From JBBDXA01 sp040902585 (GTDB lineage Bacteria; Planctomycetota; Phycisphaerae; Phycisphaerales; Phycisphaeraceae), in contig JBBDXA010000231.1 of assembly GCA_040902585.1 (NCBI GenBank), forward strand, positions 5,423-69,422: a stretch of 64,000 bases of DNA. The letters run 5' to 3'. The translations under genes were made by a program, and so were the position numbers. The first letter of the stretch is position 1. Every line of letters begins with the position of its first letter. Shown in pieces: positions 25,681 through 34,110 of this stretch. Below the pieces are notes generated by a model. It had not been told where the DNA came from, did not search any database, and worked only from the letters and a program-made list of their open reading frames with translations.

Positions 25681-26457
25681 TTATGGATGCCACACGGGCT
25701 CACGCTTCTGGGCAAACGCGGCCATGCCCTCCTTCGCTTCGTCGGATCGCCGCGCCGCCATGTGATGCTCCAAGGCGCGCTGGAGGTCGTCGTTCAGGTC
25801 GCGCGGCCCCAACTCTTCAATGAGTTGCCGGGTGCGCGCGATGGCCTGGGGAGCCCCCTTGAGCACCTGGCGGGCAAGTTCGAGCGCGGCGGTCAACTGC
25901 GTGTCGACGGGGACGACCTGGTTGATCAGACCGATGCGGGCGGCCTCATCGGCCATGATCGATTCACCGGTCAGGAGAAGTTGCCGTGCCATGCGATCGC
26001 CCACCTGTCGCAGGAGAAAATGGAGCACGAGCCCTGCGACGAGGCCGCGCCGGACTTCCGGATAGCCGATGCGCGTGTCCTGCGCCGCGACAACGAGATC
26101 GCAGGCGGACATCAGCCCCGCGCCGCCGGCCATCACCGCGCCGTGGATCGCCGCGATCGTGACCAGCCGCGACTGGTGAATTGTTTTGAGCACCCGCGCG
26201 ACCCGCTGCGCGCCCTTCTCCGCCAGCTCCAGGTCGCGGGCCGCCTCCTTCAGGTCAAGCCCCGCGCAAAAGGAAAGACCAGCGCCGGCGAGAATCAGCA
26301 CGCGCGCGGATGCGTCCTTCTCGATCGTCTGCACCGCCCGGCACAGTTCCTCCATGAGCGCGATGCTCAGGGCATTGCGCTGCTCGGGACGATTGAGCGT
26401 CAGGCGGACAACCCCCGGCTCGACTGCCTTCACCTGAACCAGACTCGTCGCGGTCAT
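25681..26457 (-). CDS. Enoyl-CoA hydratase/isomerase family protein
   Basis: This 258-residue crotonase-fold protein has NRPEQRNALS, LAGAGLSFCAGLDLKE (oxyanion hole), and AAIHGAVMAGGAGLMSACDLVVA. In other hydratases the second conserved Glu follows about 20 residues later; here IGYPEVRRGLVAG carries it. The ATG at 26457 overlaps the stop of the DUF4387 gene as ATGA, so translation is coupled. Together with the carboxyltransferase it would fit methylglutaconyl-CoA hydration in leucine breakdown or the analogous step of acyclic terpene use; the sequence does not decide. Confidence 0.9.
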   Translation of the reverse strand: MTATSLVQVKAVEPGVVRLTLNRPEQRNALSIALMEELCRAVQTIEKDASARVLILAGAGLSFCAGLDLKEAARDLELAEKGAQRVARVLKTIHQSRLVTIAAIHGAVMAGGAGLMSACDLVVAAQDTRIGYPEVRRGLVAGLVLHFLLRQVGDRMARQLLLTGESIMADEAARIGLINQVVPVDTQLTAALELARQVLKGAPQAIARTRQLIEELGPRDLNDDLQRALEHHMAARRSDEAKEGMAAFAQKREPVWHP

Positions 26458-26825
26458 AATGCGGCTCCTGTGGGCTGGTGGACGGAACGCCCGACGCAAG
26501 CGAGCAGCTCGTCGGGTACGTCGATCATCATCTCGAGCAGGGCCTGCCCCAGCGCCTTGCCCTGGGCATCGGTCCGCAGCGACAGGCTGGCGCCTCCGGC
26601 GAGCACGCCGACGAGCACGAAATTCAGCGCCAGGAGATTGGGAAGCTCGTAGCGATCGACGCGGTTCACGGGCAGCGGCGCGAAGAACATCTGCACCGCC
26701 TCAGCCGTCAGCCGGTCGCGCAGCAGGTCGTATGCGACGGCGTTGCGCGCGATCACGCCGACGTTGGCACTGGCACCCTTGTCGCCGCTACGGGCATGAG
26801 CAAGCTGGTACAGAGGGATGATCAT
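26454..26825 (-). CDS. DUF4387 protein, AtuA partner
   Basis: This 123-residue protein begins MIIPLYQLAHARSGDKGASANVGVIAR, the hallmark opening of DUF4387, and continues to LPNLLALNFVLVGVLAGGASLSLRTDAQGKALG. In many bacteria this domain is fused to the C terminus of AtuA-like DUF1446 proteins; here it is separate and starts in an ATGA overlap with the AtuA stop. Its biochemical role is unknown. The tight coupling to AtuA on one side and to the hydratase on the other shows it is part of the same complex or pathway. Confidence 0.9.
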   Translation of the reverse strand: MIIPLYQLAHARSGDKGASANVGVIARNAVAYDLLRDRLTAEAVQMFFAPLPVNRVDRYELPNLLALNFVLVGVLAGGASLSLRTDAQGKALGQALLEMMIDVPDELLACVGRSVHQPTGAAL

Positions 26826-28261
26826 CGCGCGACCTCCCGCATGGCACCGGCAGGACGCACTTCGAGCAGTTCGACGATCGGCTTCACGCGCGCGCGATCG
26901 ATCAGGCAGGGCCAATACCCGTAGACCTCATGCACGCGCGGCCGGCCTTCGGCGTAGCCGGTCACACCCTGCGGGCCGCAGGTGACCAGCGGCATGAGCT
27001 CGCGCGCGAATTGCTCGACCACTTCGCGCCGCTCGTCCGCGCCACTGAGCCGAAGGACGATCTCGCTGAAGCCGTCCGCATCGTTCTCTCGCCGCAGCGA
27101 CTCCAGCGGCACCGCCCCACCGGAGCCCAGGCACTCAACCAGCCATCGCCGCGGTTGGGCACCGGCGTCGCGCAGACGCGTCTCGACCACCTCGGCGCAT
27201 CGCATCGCCTTCGCCAGAGCGTCACGTCCAACGATCGTGAGCGTGCCTGCCGCGCTGTACCCGGCGCGGTACGTCGCGCTCACCTTCAGCTTCGGCGGCG
27301 CTGCCCGGCCCTTCGCGCCGCTGACGCGCACGCGATCGTGGCCTTCGTCATGCACCTCCAACGAAAGGAACGACGCGGTCACATCGGGGCTCAGGTACGC
27401 ATCGGGATCGCCGATCTCGTAGAGCAGTTGCTCCTTCACAATTGATTCGGTCACCCGGCCGCCGGTGGTGCGCGGCTTCGTGATCACGCACGAGCCGTCG
27501 CCGGCCACTTCCGCGATCGGGTAGCCGATGTGGGCCAGATCGGGGACATCGAGCCAGCCGGTGCTGATACCGCCGGTGACCTGCGTGCCGCATTCGATGA
27601 GATGACCGGCAACGGTTGCACCGGCGATCCGATCGTTTTGATGCAACTGCCAGCGGTGGTGCCAGATGCAGGGTGCGACGGTCAGGCTCGGATCAGCGAC
27701 GCGACCGGTGATGATGATGTCCACCCCCTGCCGCAAGGATTCGATGATCGGCGCGGCGCCGAGGTAGACGTTGGCGGTGACGAGGCGGTCGCGCACGGTC
27801 GCGAGCGGGTCGCCTGATTCCAGATGCTTCAACGCGTCATCGTCTTCGTCACCACTGTCGCGCAGCAGGGGCAACACGTCATCGCCGCTGACGATGCCGA
27901 TGCGCATGCCTTCGCACGCGGGGCCTCCGTGCTCCAGCAGCACGCGGGCGCAAGCCTGGGCACAGGCGCGCGGCGCGAGGCCGCCGGCGTTGGTGATGAC
28001 GCGCAAGGGCGCATCGGGCTGCTCGCGCCGTCGCTGCACGAGCAGCGGCGCAAGCAGTGCCATCGCCTCGATAAAGTCCGCAGGAAAGCCGGCCTGTGCA
28101 TCGCGAGCCCGCTGCCGCGCAAGGATCGACATCGATACCTCGGCCAGATAATCCATGGTGATCACATCCAGCCGCGGCTCCTGCGCCGCCAGCTCCGCGG
28201 CGGCCGCGATGCGGTCGCCCCAGAATGCCGCCGCGTTGCCGATGCGAATCACATGCTGCAT
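26822..28261 (-). CDS. AtuA-like protein (DUF1446)
   Basis: This 479-residue protein starts MQHVIRIGNAAAFWGDR and shows the DUF1446 phrases VITNAGGLAPRACA, ANVYLGAAPIIESLRQGVDIIITGRVADPSL, HLIECGTQVTGG and RTTGGRVTESIVKEQLLYEIGDP. AtuA is required for growth on citronellol-type acyclic terpenes in Pseudomonas, but its reaction is not established. The true start is the ATG at 28261 with AGGCGAGGTGAG upstream; the frame runs on into the carboxyltransferase gene without meaning. It is split from its usual C-terminal DUF4387 domain. It sits between a carboxyltransferase and a hydratase. Confidence 0.9.
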   Translation of the reverse strand: MQHVIRIGNAAAFWGDRIAAAAELAAQEPRLDVITMDYLAEVSMSILARQRARDAQAGFPADFIEAMALLAPLLVQRRREQPDAPLRVITNAGGLAPRACAQACARVLLEHGGPACEGMRIGIVSGDDVLPLLRDSGDEDDDALKHLESGDPLATVRDRLVTANVYLGAAPIIESLRQGVDIIITGRVADPSLTVAPCIWHHRWQLHQNDRIAGATVAGHLIECGTQVTGGISTGWLDVPDLAHIGYPIAEVAGDGSCVITKPRTTGGRVTESIVKEQLLYEIGDPDAYLSPDVTASFLSLEVHDEGHDRVRVSGAKGRAAPPKLKVSATYRAGYSAAGTLTIVGRDALAKAMRCAEVVETRLRDAGAQPRRWLVECLGSGGAVPLESLRRENDADGFSEIVLRLSGADERREVVEQFARELMPLVTCGPQGVTGYAEGRPRVHEVYGYWPCLIDRARVKPIVELLEVRPAGAMREVAR

Positions 28262-28281
28262 GAACTCACCTCGCCTTTCGG

Positions 28282-29925
28282 TCACACCTGAAGCACGCCC
28301 GCGCGGAACCCTCCCGGCGGCGGCGGCCGCTTCACCCAGCCCAGCGCTCGCACGAGCACCTGCCGCGTCGTGTGCGGGGCGATGATGGCGTCCACCCAGC
28401 CGCGGGCCGCGCCGTAGCGGATGTCCGTCTGACGCGCGTAGTCGCGCTCGATCTCCTCGCGCAGGCGGGCGCGGTCTTCGTCGCTGAGTTGTCCGTCGCC
28501 GGCCCGCTTGGCTTGCCGCTCGCGCAATGAAAGCAGCGTTCCCGCGGCCTGCGTGCCGCCCATCACGGCGTACCGGGCACCAGGCCAGGCGAGCACCAGA
28601 TGCGGATCGAACGCCTTGCCGCACAGGGCGTAGTTGCCCGCGCCGAACGACCCGCCGACGATCACCGTCAGCTTGGGCACGTTCGCGTTGCTCACCGCGC
28701 TGACCAGCTTCGCGCCGCTGCGGATGATGCCCGACTGCTCGGCGCGCTTGCCCACCATGAAACCCACGACATCCTGGAAGAACACCAGCGGCACGCCGTT
28801 CTGGCTGCAATCCATGACGAAGCGCGCGGCCTTGTCGGCGCTGTCGGCGTAGATCACGCCGCCCAACTGCACGCCCTCGGTGGGCGACTTCACCGGCTCG
28901 TGCTGATTCGCAATGACGCCCACCGCGTGCCCGCCGATCGTCGCGTAACCGGTCAAGAGCGATCGCCCGTGTTCAGCCTTGTATTCGTTGAACGAAGCGC
29001 GGTCGATGATGCAGTCGAGCAGATCGTGGGCGTCATAGGCATGCCGGCCGTCGGGGCTGATCATGTCGTACACGTCGTGCGAGTCGCGCTCGATGTTGAT
29101 CTCGGACGCCGCCTCCGGCGGGCGCGACAATCGTCCCGCCTTGAAGGAATCGGGCAGCAGCGCAATCAGCGAGCGCAGCCGATCGAGGCAGGCTTCATCA
29201 TCCGGCTCGCGGAAGTCGACGGTGCCGCTCACCTGCGCATGCATCGCCGCGCCGCCGAGCGATTCCTCGTCGACCTCCTGCCCGATCGCCGCCTTCACGA
29301 GCGACGGCCCCGCCAGGTAGAGCGCGCTGCCCTCGGTCATGAGCACCTTGTCGCACAGCACGGGCAGGTACGCCCCGCCGGCGACGCAGTTGCCCATGAT
29401 CGCGGCGTACTGCGGCACGCCCGCGGCCGAGAGCACCGCGTTGTTGCGGAAGATGCGGCCGAAGTCATCCTCATCCGGAAAGATCTCGTCCTGCATCGGC
29501 AGGAACACGCCGGACGAGTCGACCAGGTAGATGAGAGGAAGATTGCAGCGATGCGCGACACGCTGGGCGCGCAGCACTTTCTTACACGTCTGCGGAAAGA
29601 ACGCGCCGGCCTTCACGGTGGCGTCGTTGGCGATGATCATGCAAGGCCGACCGTGGATGTCACCGATGCCGGTCACGACGCCCGCGGCGGGCACCTGTCC
29701 CCACGCATCGTACATGCCCCACGCGGCCCAGAGGTTCACCTCGAAGAAACCGTCCGCGTCATCGAGCAGGCGCGCAATGCGCTGGCGCGCCGTCAGCCGG
29801 CCGAGCTTCTTCTGCCGTGCCTGACCCGCTTCGCCGCCGCCTTCACGCAACGCCGCCTCTTGGGCGATCAGGTCATCCGTCAGCGTGCGCAGCGCAGCGG
29901 GCTGAACAATCGTCTTTGTGGACAT
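28282..29925 (-). CDS. Acyl-CoA carboxyltransferase (methylcrotonyl/geranyl-CoA carboxylase beta type)
   Basis: This 547-residue double crotonase-fold carboxyltransferase has LPLIYLVDSSGVFLPMQDEIFPD, GNCVAGGAYLPVLCD, the central EHGRSLLTGYA and FFQDVVGFMVGKRAEQSGI, and the C-terminal GSFGAGNYALCGKAFDPHL with ARYAVMGGTQAAGTL. This pattern is the methylcrotonyl-CoA or geranyl-CoA carboxylase beta subunit. AGGAGTGG precedes the ATG at 29925. No biotin carboxylase or biotin carrier subunit is encoded anywhere in the window, and no HMG-CoA lyase either, so either the alpha subunit is elsewhere or the protein works differently with AtuA/DUF4387. Confidence 0.92.
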   Translation of the reverse strand: MSTKTIVQPAALRTLTDDLIAQEAALREGGGEAGQARQKKLGRLTARQRIARLLDDADGFFEVNLWAAWGMYDAWGQVPAAGVVTGIGDIHGRPCMIIANDATVKAGAFFPQTCKKVLRAQRVAHRCNLPLIYLVDSSGVFLPMQDEIFPDEDDFGRIFRNNAVLSAAGVPQYAAIMGNCVAGGAYLPVLCDKVLMTEGSALYLAGPSLVKAAIGQEVDEESLGGAAMHAQVSGTVDFREPDDEACLDRLRSLIALLPDSFKAGRLSRPPEAASEINIERDSHDVYDMISPDGRHAYDAHDLLDCIIDRASFNEYKAEHGRSLLTGYATIGGHAVGVIANQHEPVKSPTEGVQLGGVIYADSADKAARFVMDCSQNGVPLVFFQDVVGFMVGKRAEQSGIIRSGAKLVSAVSNANVPKLTVIVGGSFGAGNYALCGKAFDPHLVLAWPGARYAVMGGTQAAGTLLSLRERQAKRAGDGQLSDEDRARLREEIERDYARQTDIRYGAARGWVDAIIAPHTTRQVLVRALGWVKRPPPPGGFRAGVLQV

Positions 29926-29988
29926 GGTGCCACTCCTGACGACACGTCGTCTGCCCTATCGTAGGAGTGATGATCGCCGCTGGCAGCG

Positions 29989-30186
29989 TCAAGACCGCAT
30001 GATGCGGTGCGCCAAGGTCTCGTCGCGGTGCTTGCGCAGGTACGGAATGAACGGCGTACCGCCGGTGCCCACGTCGGTCGGATTGCTTTCGCCGGTCGAT
30101 GCCTGATTCGCAACGTAGGCCTGGGCATAGTCCAGGTGGGTCGTGCGAAATCGGGCGAATTCCTCGATGCTGGAAAGGCTGCTCAC
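29989..30186 (-). CDS. Short protein resembling the C-terminal end of a heme dioxygenase (TDO/IDO type)
   Basis: The 65-residue frame starts with a GTG that overlaps the acyl-CoA synthetase stop as GTGA. Its second half, GTGGTPFIPYLRKHRDETLAHRI, resembles the TGTGG-x-x-x-x-x-L-R-x-x-x-D-E-T ending of tryptophan/indoleamine 2,3-dioxygenase-like proteins, where the glycine loop closes over the substrate. No heme-binding part is present. It is either a truncated relic kept by its overlap with the upstream gene or a short protein in its own right. The family link is from pattern memory and should be treated as tentative. Confidence 0.4.
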   Translation of the reverse strand: MSSLSSIEEFARFRTTHLDYAQAYVANQASTGESNPTDVGTGGTPFIPYLRKHRDETLAHRIMRS

Positions 30187-32069
30187 TCAGCCGAGGCGTA
30201 CTGCGCCCTGAGCTTGCGGCGAATGACCTTGTTCGAGGCGGTGCGCGGCAGGCTGTCGACGAGAACCACGTCATGCACGCGGAACAGCGGGTTCAGCTCC
30301 TGTGCGATGCGGGCCTGCATCGCGGTCTTCAGCGCGGTGGTGTCGCCCGCCGCATCACTTGAAGGCACCACGAAAAGAATCAGCCGATCCGGCCCGCCGC
30401 CCACCGGCGGTACGGCCACCGCCGCGACTTCGATCGCCCCCGTCACGGTCACCGCCACGCGTTCGATCTCAGCCGAACTCACCTTGATACCGCCCAGGTT
30501 CATCGTGTCATCACTGCGGCCCAGCGCCTGATAAGACCCATCGACGTGGCGGCGCAACTGATCGCCATGTCGTCGCAGCGCACGACCCATCGCGTCGCCC
30601 GGGACGCCGGCGTAGTAGATTTCGTGATGATCGGCGTTGAGCAACTCGCGCGACAGACCGATCGAAGGGCCGACGAGAAACACTTCGCCTTCGTCCGACT
30701 CGTGCCCGTCTTCGTCGAGCAGGACGAGGTCGAGCCCGATGGCGGGCGTCGTGAACGTGGAAGGCGCGTTGGGTTGAACCATCGTCGAACTGATGTACCC
30801 GCCGCCGACCTCGGTGCCGCCGCAGTATTCGATGATGGGCTTGCCGCCGGCAAATTGCATGAGCCAGCGCATGTCGTCGGGGTTCGAGCACTCGCCGGTC
30901 GAGCTGAAGCGGGTGATGCGCGACCAGTCGAGTCCCTTGAGGCAGCAAGAGCTGCGCCAGGTTTTCACGAGCGTGGGCACAACACCGAGCATCGTGACGC
31001 CGGCGTCCTGCACGAAGGCGCCGAATGCCCTCGTCGCGGGCGAGCCGCTGAAGAGCGCCATCGACGCCCCGCTGATCAGGCTCGCGAAGATAAGCCACGG
31101 GCCCATCATCCAGCCGAGATTCGTAGGCCAGGCGAGCACATCACCCGGGTGTACGTCATGATGCACGTGTGCATCCGTCGCACACTTGATCGGCGTCAGG
31201 TGCGTCCAGGGAATCGCCTTGGGCTCGCCGGTCGTGCCGGAGGAGAAAAGGATGTTGGCGTGATCATTCGCCGCGCGGGCCACGGATTCGAACGCATCGT
31301 TCTCGCTAAGGAACGCCTGCCAGTCAAGATCGCCATGGCGCAGGCGCACCGTCGGATGCTCGGACCTCACAACGATCACGCCCGGCGCGCCGGCGGCGCA
31401 CACCTTCTCATAGAGCGGCAGCCGCTTGCCGCCGCGGATGAGCTGCTCCTGCGTGATGACCAGCTTCGCCTTGCCGATGCGAAGGCGCGTCGCGATCTCG
31501 GCGGGGGCAAAGCTGTCGGCGACGGAGACGACCACGCCACCGGCGCGGATCACGCCGAGATATGCCGCGACGGCTTCGATCGTCATCGGCATGTCGATCG
31601 CGACGGCGTCGCCGGACTTCAGGCCCAGCGCGACCAGGCCGTTGGCGACCCTGTTCGTGAATCGCGCCAGTTGCTCGAACGTGAGCGAGCTTTCGAAGCC
31701 CGTTTCGTCGCAGGAAAGAATCGCCGGGGCATCAGGTCGTGCGTTAAAGCAGCTATCGACGATGTTCAATACTGCATCAGGCAGCCAGCGCGGCTCATCA
31801 TCGCCTTCTTCGTATGCGAACATCACGCCCGGCGCTGAAATGAAGCGAATGTTCAGCCGCTGAAGCATCAGCTTCCAGAACGCCTTACGGTTCGCGGCGC
31901 TCCAGCGGTGCAGCTCGCGAAAATCGGCCAGTTTCAGGTGTGACAGGAGCGATGCGATGTGGGTCGCGGCGACCTGTTCGGCCGTCGGAATCCACCTAGG
32001 CGAAGATCCGCGCGAGGCATTTCGCACCGCTTCATGAGCGCCGGCGACTTGTCCGACTTGGTGATCCAT
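30183..32069 (-). CDS. Acyl-CoA (acetoacetyl/acetyl-type) synthetase, AMP-forming
   Basis: This 628-residue ANL-family enzyme has an N-terminal acetyl-CoA-synthetase-like cap, the P-loop ILFSSGTTGEPKAI, the A5 motif EYCGGTEVGG, GRSDDTMNLGGIKVSSAEIER (A8 hinge) and the catalytic Lys in RTASNKVIRRKLR. It activates a carboxylic acid to its CoA thioester. Pathway logic suggests acetoacetate (released by fumarylacetoacetase) or a branched short-chain acid; the sequence alone does not fix the substrate. The ATG at 32069 is divergent from the HPPD gene, leaving 92 bp for both promoters. It heads the leftward carboxyltransferase/AtuA operon. Confidence 0.9.
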   Translation of the reverse strand: MDHQVGQVAGAHEAVRNASRGSSPRWIPTAEQVAATHIASLLSHLKLADFRELHRWSAANRKAFWKLMLQRLNIRFISAPGVMFAYEEGDDEPRWLPDAVLNIVDSCFNARPDAPAILSCDETGFESSLTFEQLARFTNRVANGLVALGLKSGDAVAIDMPMTIEAVAAYLGVIRAGGVVVSVADSFAPAEIATRLRIGKAKLVITQEQLIRGGKRLPLYEKVCAAGAPGVIVVRSEHPTVRLRHGDLDWQAFLSENDAFESVARAANDHANILFSSGTTGEPKAIPWTHLTPIKCATDAHVHHDVHPGDVLAWPTNLGWMMGPWLIFASLISGASMALFSGSPATRAFGAFVQDAGVTMLGVVPTLVKTWRSSCCLKGLDWSRITRFSSTGECSNPDDMRWLMQFAGGKPIIEYCGGTEVGGGYISSTMVQPNAPSTFTTPAIGLDLVLLDEDGHESDEGEVFLVGPSIGLSRELLNADHHEIYYAGVPGDAMGRALRRHGDQLRRHVDGSYQALGRSDDTMNLGGIKVSSAEIERVAVTVTGAIEVAAVAVPPVGGGPDRLILFVVPSSDAAGDTTALKTAMQARIAQELNPLFRVHDVVLVDSLPRTASNKVIRRKLRAQYASAE

Positions 32070-32161
32070 CTACCATTTACTATAGGATTCATCCATGTGC
32101 CGCGCGTGCCGGCGATCGTGTCAGCCGGCCTCGCCGCGCACTTGAACGCAGGAGGCGTCCC

Positions 32162-33280
32162 ATGACTCGTTCCCCTGCCGCCCCTACTGCTCACACGCCG
32201 CGCGCCGATTCGGAGTCGAATCCGCTGGGGCTTCGCGGATTCGATCACATCGAGTTCATTGTCGATGACGCCGCAAAGTGGGCGGACTACTACGTCCGCT
32301 GCTTCGGTATGCGAAAGCGTGCGTATGGCGAACCGGAATCAGGCGTGCAGGGGCGCAAGGCGTTTGTCGTGGGCGAAGGGCGGATCAACTTCCTGCTGGC
32401 CGAGCCGGCGGGCAAGGGTGAACATGCCGACGCCTTGCGTGAGCATCTGGAGCGGCATGGCAACGGCGTGAAGGACGTGGCGTTTCGGGTGGGCGATGCG
32501 CGCCTGGCCGTTAAACGGGCGCAGGAACGCGGCGCGACGCTTGTGCGCGGCATCGACGAGACCGAGGACTTCATCGCCGGCACCATCGCCGCCTACGGCG
32601 ACGTCGTGCATACCTTCATCCAGCGCAAGAGCGACCGCTTCGCGCCCGGCTACCACAACATCGCCGGCGGCATCGAGGACACAGACATCCAGCTCATGAT
32701 GATCGACCACGTCGTCGCCAACGTCGAGCACATGGAGACGTGGGTCGAGTTCTACCATCGCGTCTTCGGATTTGATCAGACGGCGCACTTCGACATCGAT
32801 ACCGGCCGCAGCGCCCTGATGAGCAAGGTCATGGGCGATGAGGACGGCTACATCAAGCTGCCGATCAACGAGCCTTCCAGCCGGAACTCGCAAATCCAGA
32901 TCTTTCTCGACGACCACGGCGGCCCGGGCGTGCAGCACATCGCGCTGCACTCGAGCAACATCATCACGACGATTGAAGAGATGCGCCGGCAAGGCGTGGA
33001 GTTTTTGCAGGTGCCCGATACGTACTACGAAGCGCTGCCGGGGCGTGTGGGGGAGATCCGCGAGGATATGGAGCGGGTGAAGGAACTGGGCATCCTCGTG
33101 GATCGCGATCGGCCGGATGGCTACCTGCTCCAGCTCTTCACGCAGCCCATCTTTCCGCGGCCGACGTTCTTCCACGAGATCATCCAGCGCCGCGGCAACT
33201 CCGAAGGCTTCGGCGAAGGCAACTTCCGCGCCCTGTTCGAGGCGATCGAGCGCGAACAGTCGAAGCGCGGTCTGTTGTAA
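32162..33280 (+). CDS. hpd: 4-hydroxyphenylpyruvate dioxygenase
   Basis: This 372-residue two-domain vicinal-oxygen-chelate enzyme has iron ligands recognisable as His in IDHVVANVEHMETW, His in GVQHIALHS and Glu in the C-terminal FGEGNFRALFEAIE. QLFTQPIFPRPTFFHEIIQRRG is the usual HPPD C-terminal signature. It converts 4-hydroxyphenylpyruvate to homogentisate in tyrosine degradation. AGGAGG stands before the ATG at 32162. It is the first gene of a rightward operon that continues with fumarylacetoacetase, homogentisate dioxygenase and phenylalanine hydroxylase; its own transaminase is not in the window. Confidence 0.96.
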   Translation: MTRSPAAPTAHTPRADSESNPLGLRGFDHIEFIVDDAAKWADYYVRCFGMRKRAYGEPESGVQGRKAFVVGEGRINFLLAEPAGKGEHADALREHLERHGNGVKDVAFRVGDARLAVKRAQERGATLVRGIDETEDFIAGTIAAYGDVVHTFIQRKSDRFAPGYHNIAGGIEDTDIQLMMIDHVVANVEHMETWVEFYHRVFGFDQTAHFDIDTGRSALMSKVMGDEDGYIKLPINEPSSRNSQIQIFLDDHGGPGVQHIALHSSNIITTIEEMRRQGVEFLQVPDTYYEALPGRVGEIREDMERVKELGILVDRDRPDGYLLQLFTQPIFPRPTFFHEIIQRRGNSEGFGEGNFRALFEAIEREQSKRGLL

Positions 33281-33285
33281 GATTG

Positions 33286-34068
33286 ATGAGCGATTTCACC
33301 ATGCGTACACCCATTCGATTCCTTCACGACATGCAGCCCGCTTCGCATGAGGGTGCGCAAGGTTGCCCGCCCATCCGCTCCTTCCGCGATTTCTACACAT
33401 TTGAAGAGCACGTGAAAACCGCCCGTGCGCAGCGCGGACTCGACATGCCGCCGGCGTGGTACGAGATTCCCGTGTTCTATTTTTCCAACGCGGCCTCGCT
33501 CATCGGAAACGATGCACCTGTGTATGCGCCGGCCGGATCGGCGATGCTCGACTACGAACTCGAACTGGGCCTTGTCATCGGCACGGCGGGACGTGACATC
33601 TCCGAGATCGATGCCTGGGAACACGTCGCGGGCTTCACAATCGTCAACGACCTGAGCGCCCGCGACCTTCAGCGGCAGGAGATGAGCGTCGGCCTCGGCC
33701 CCGCCAAGGGGAAGGACTTCGCCACCGCCGTGGGGCCGGAGCTGGTATCGCTCGACGAGCTGCGCGATGTCATTGACGGGACAGGGTGCCTAACATTAAG
33801 CATGGCCGCGCGGGTGAACGGCCAAGTTCTGTCCCGCGGCAACGCGCGGGACATGCACCACCCTTGGCCCAGGCTGATCGCCCATGCCTCGCGCGACGCC
33901 ACCCTGCTGCCCGGCGACCTCCTGGGCAGCGGCACCGTCGGCACCGGCTGCATTCTCGAACTGGGGCCGGACAATACCGGCGGCTGGCTCAAGCCCGGCG
34001 ATGTCGTCGAGCTGGAGATCGAACGGCTCGGCGTGCTGCGGACACCGATCGTCGCGCGGCCCGTTTAA
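33286..34068 (+). CDS. Fumarylacetoacetate hydrolase family protein
   Basis: This 260-residue FAA-hydrolase-fold protein has metal ligands in DYELELGLVIG (E-x-E), FTIVNDLSARDLQ with Asp, GPAKGKDFATAVGP and LLGSGTVGTGCILE. The family cleaves C-C bonds of beta-diketo acids. Directly between hpd and hmgA it most likely splits fumarylacetoacetate (or maleylacetoacetate, since no isomerase gene is seen) into fumarate and acetoacetate. The ATG at 33286 starts 5 bp after the hpd stop. It is shorter than eukaryotic FAH but normal for the bacterial type. Confidence 0.9.
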   Translation: MSDFTMRTPIRFLHDMQPASHEGAQGCPPIRSFRDFYTFEEHVKTARAQRGLDMPPAWYEIPVFYFSNAASLIGNDAPVYAPAGSAMLDYELELGLVIGTAGRDISEIDAWEHVAGFTIVNDLSARDLQRQEMSVGLGPAKGKDFATAVGPELVSLDELRDVIDGTGCLTLSMAARVNGQVLSRGNARDMHHPWPRLIAHASRDATLLPGDLLGSGTVGTGCILELGPDNTGGWLKPGDVVELEIERLGVLRTPIVARPV

Positions 34069-34110
34069 CTCCCCTCCCTTCTAGGGAGGAGAGTAAGAAA
34101 GGGCGCAACA

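Noticed and set aside
28282..29925. Propionyl-CoA carboxylase as the partner of a methylmalonyl-CoA mutase
   Set aside because: The beta subunit sequence is of methylcrotonyl/geranyl type, no alpha subunit or epimerase is present, and propionyl-CoA is served by prpBCD.
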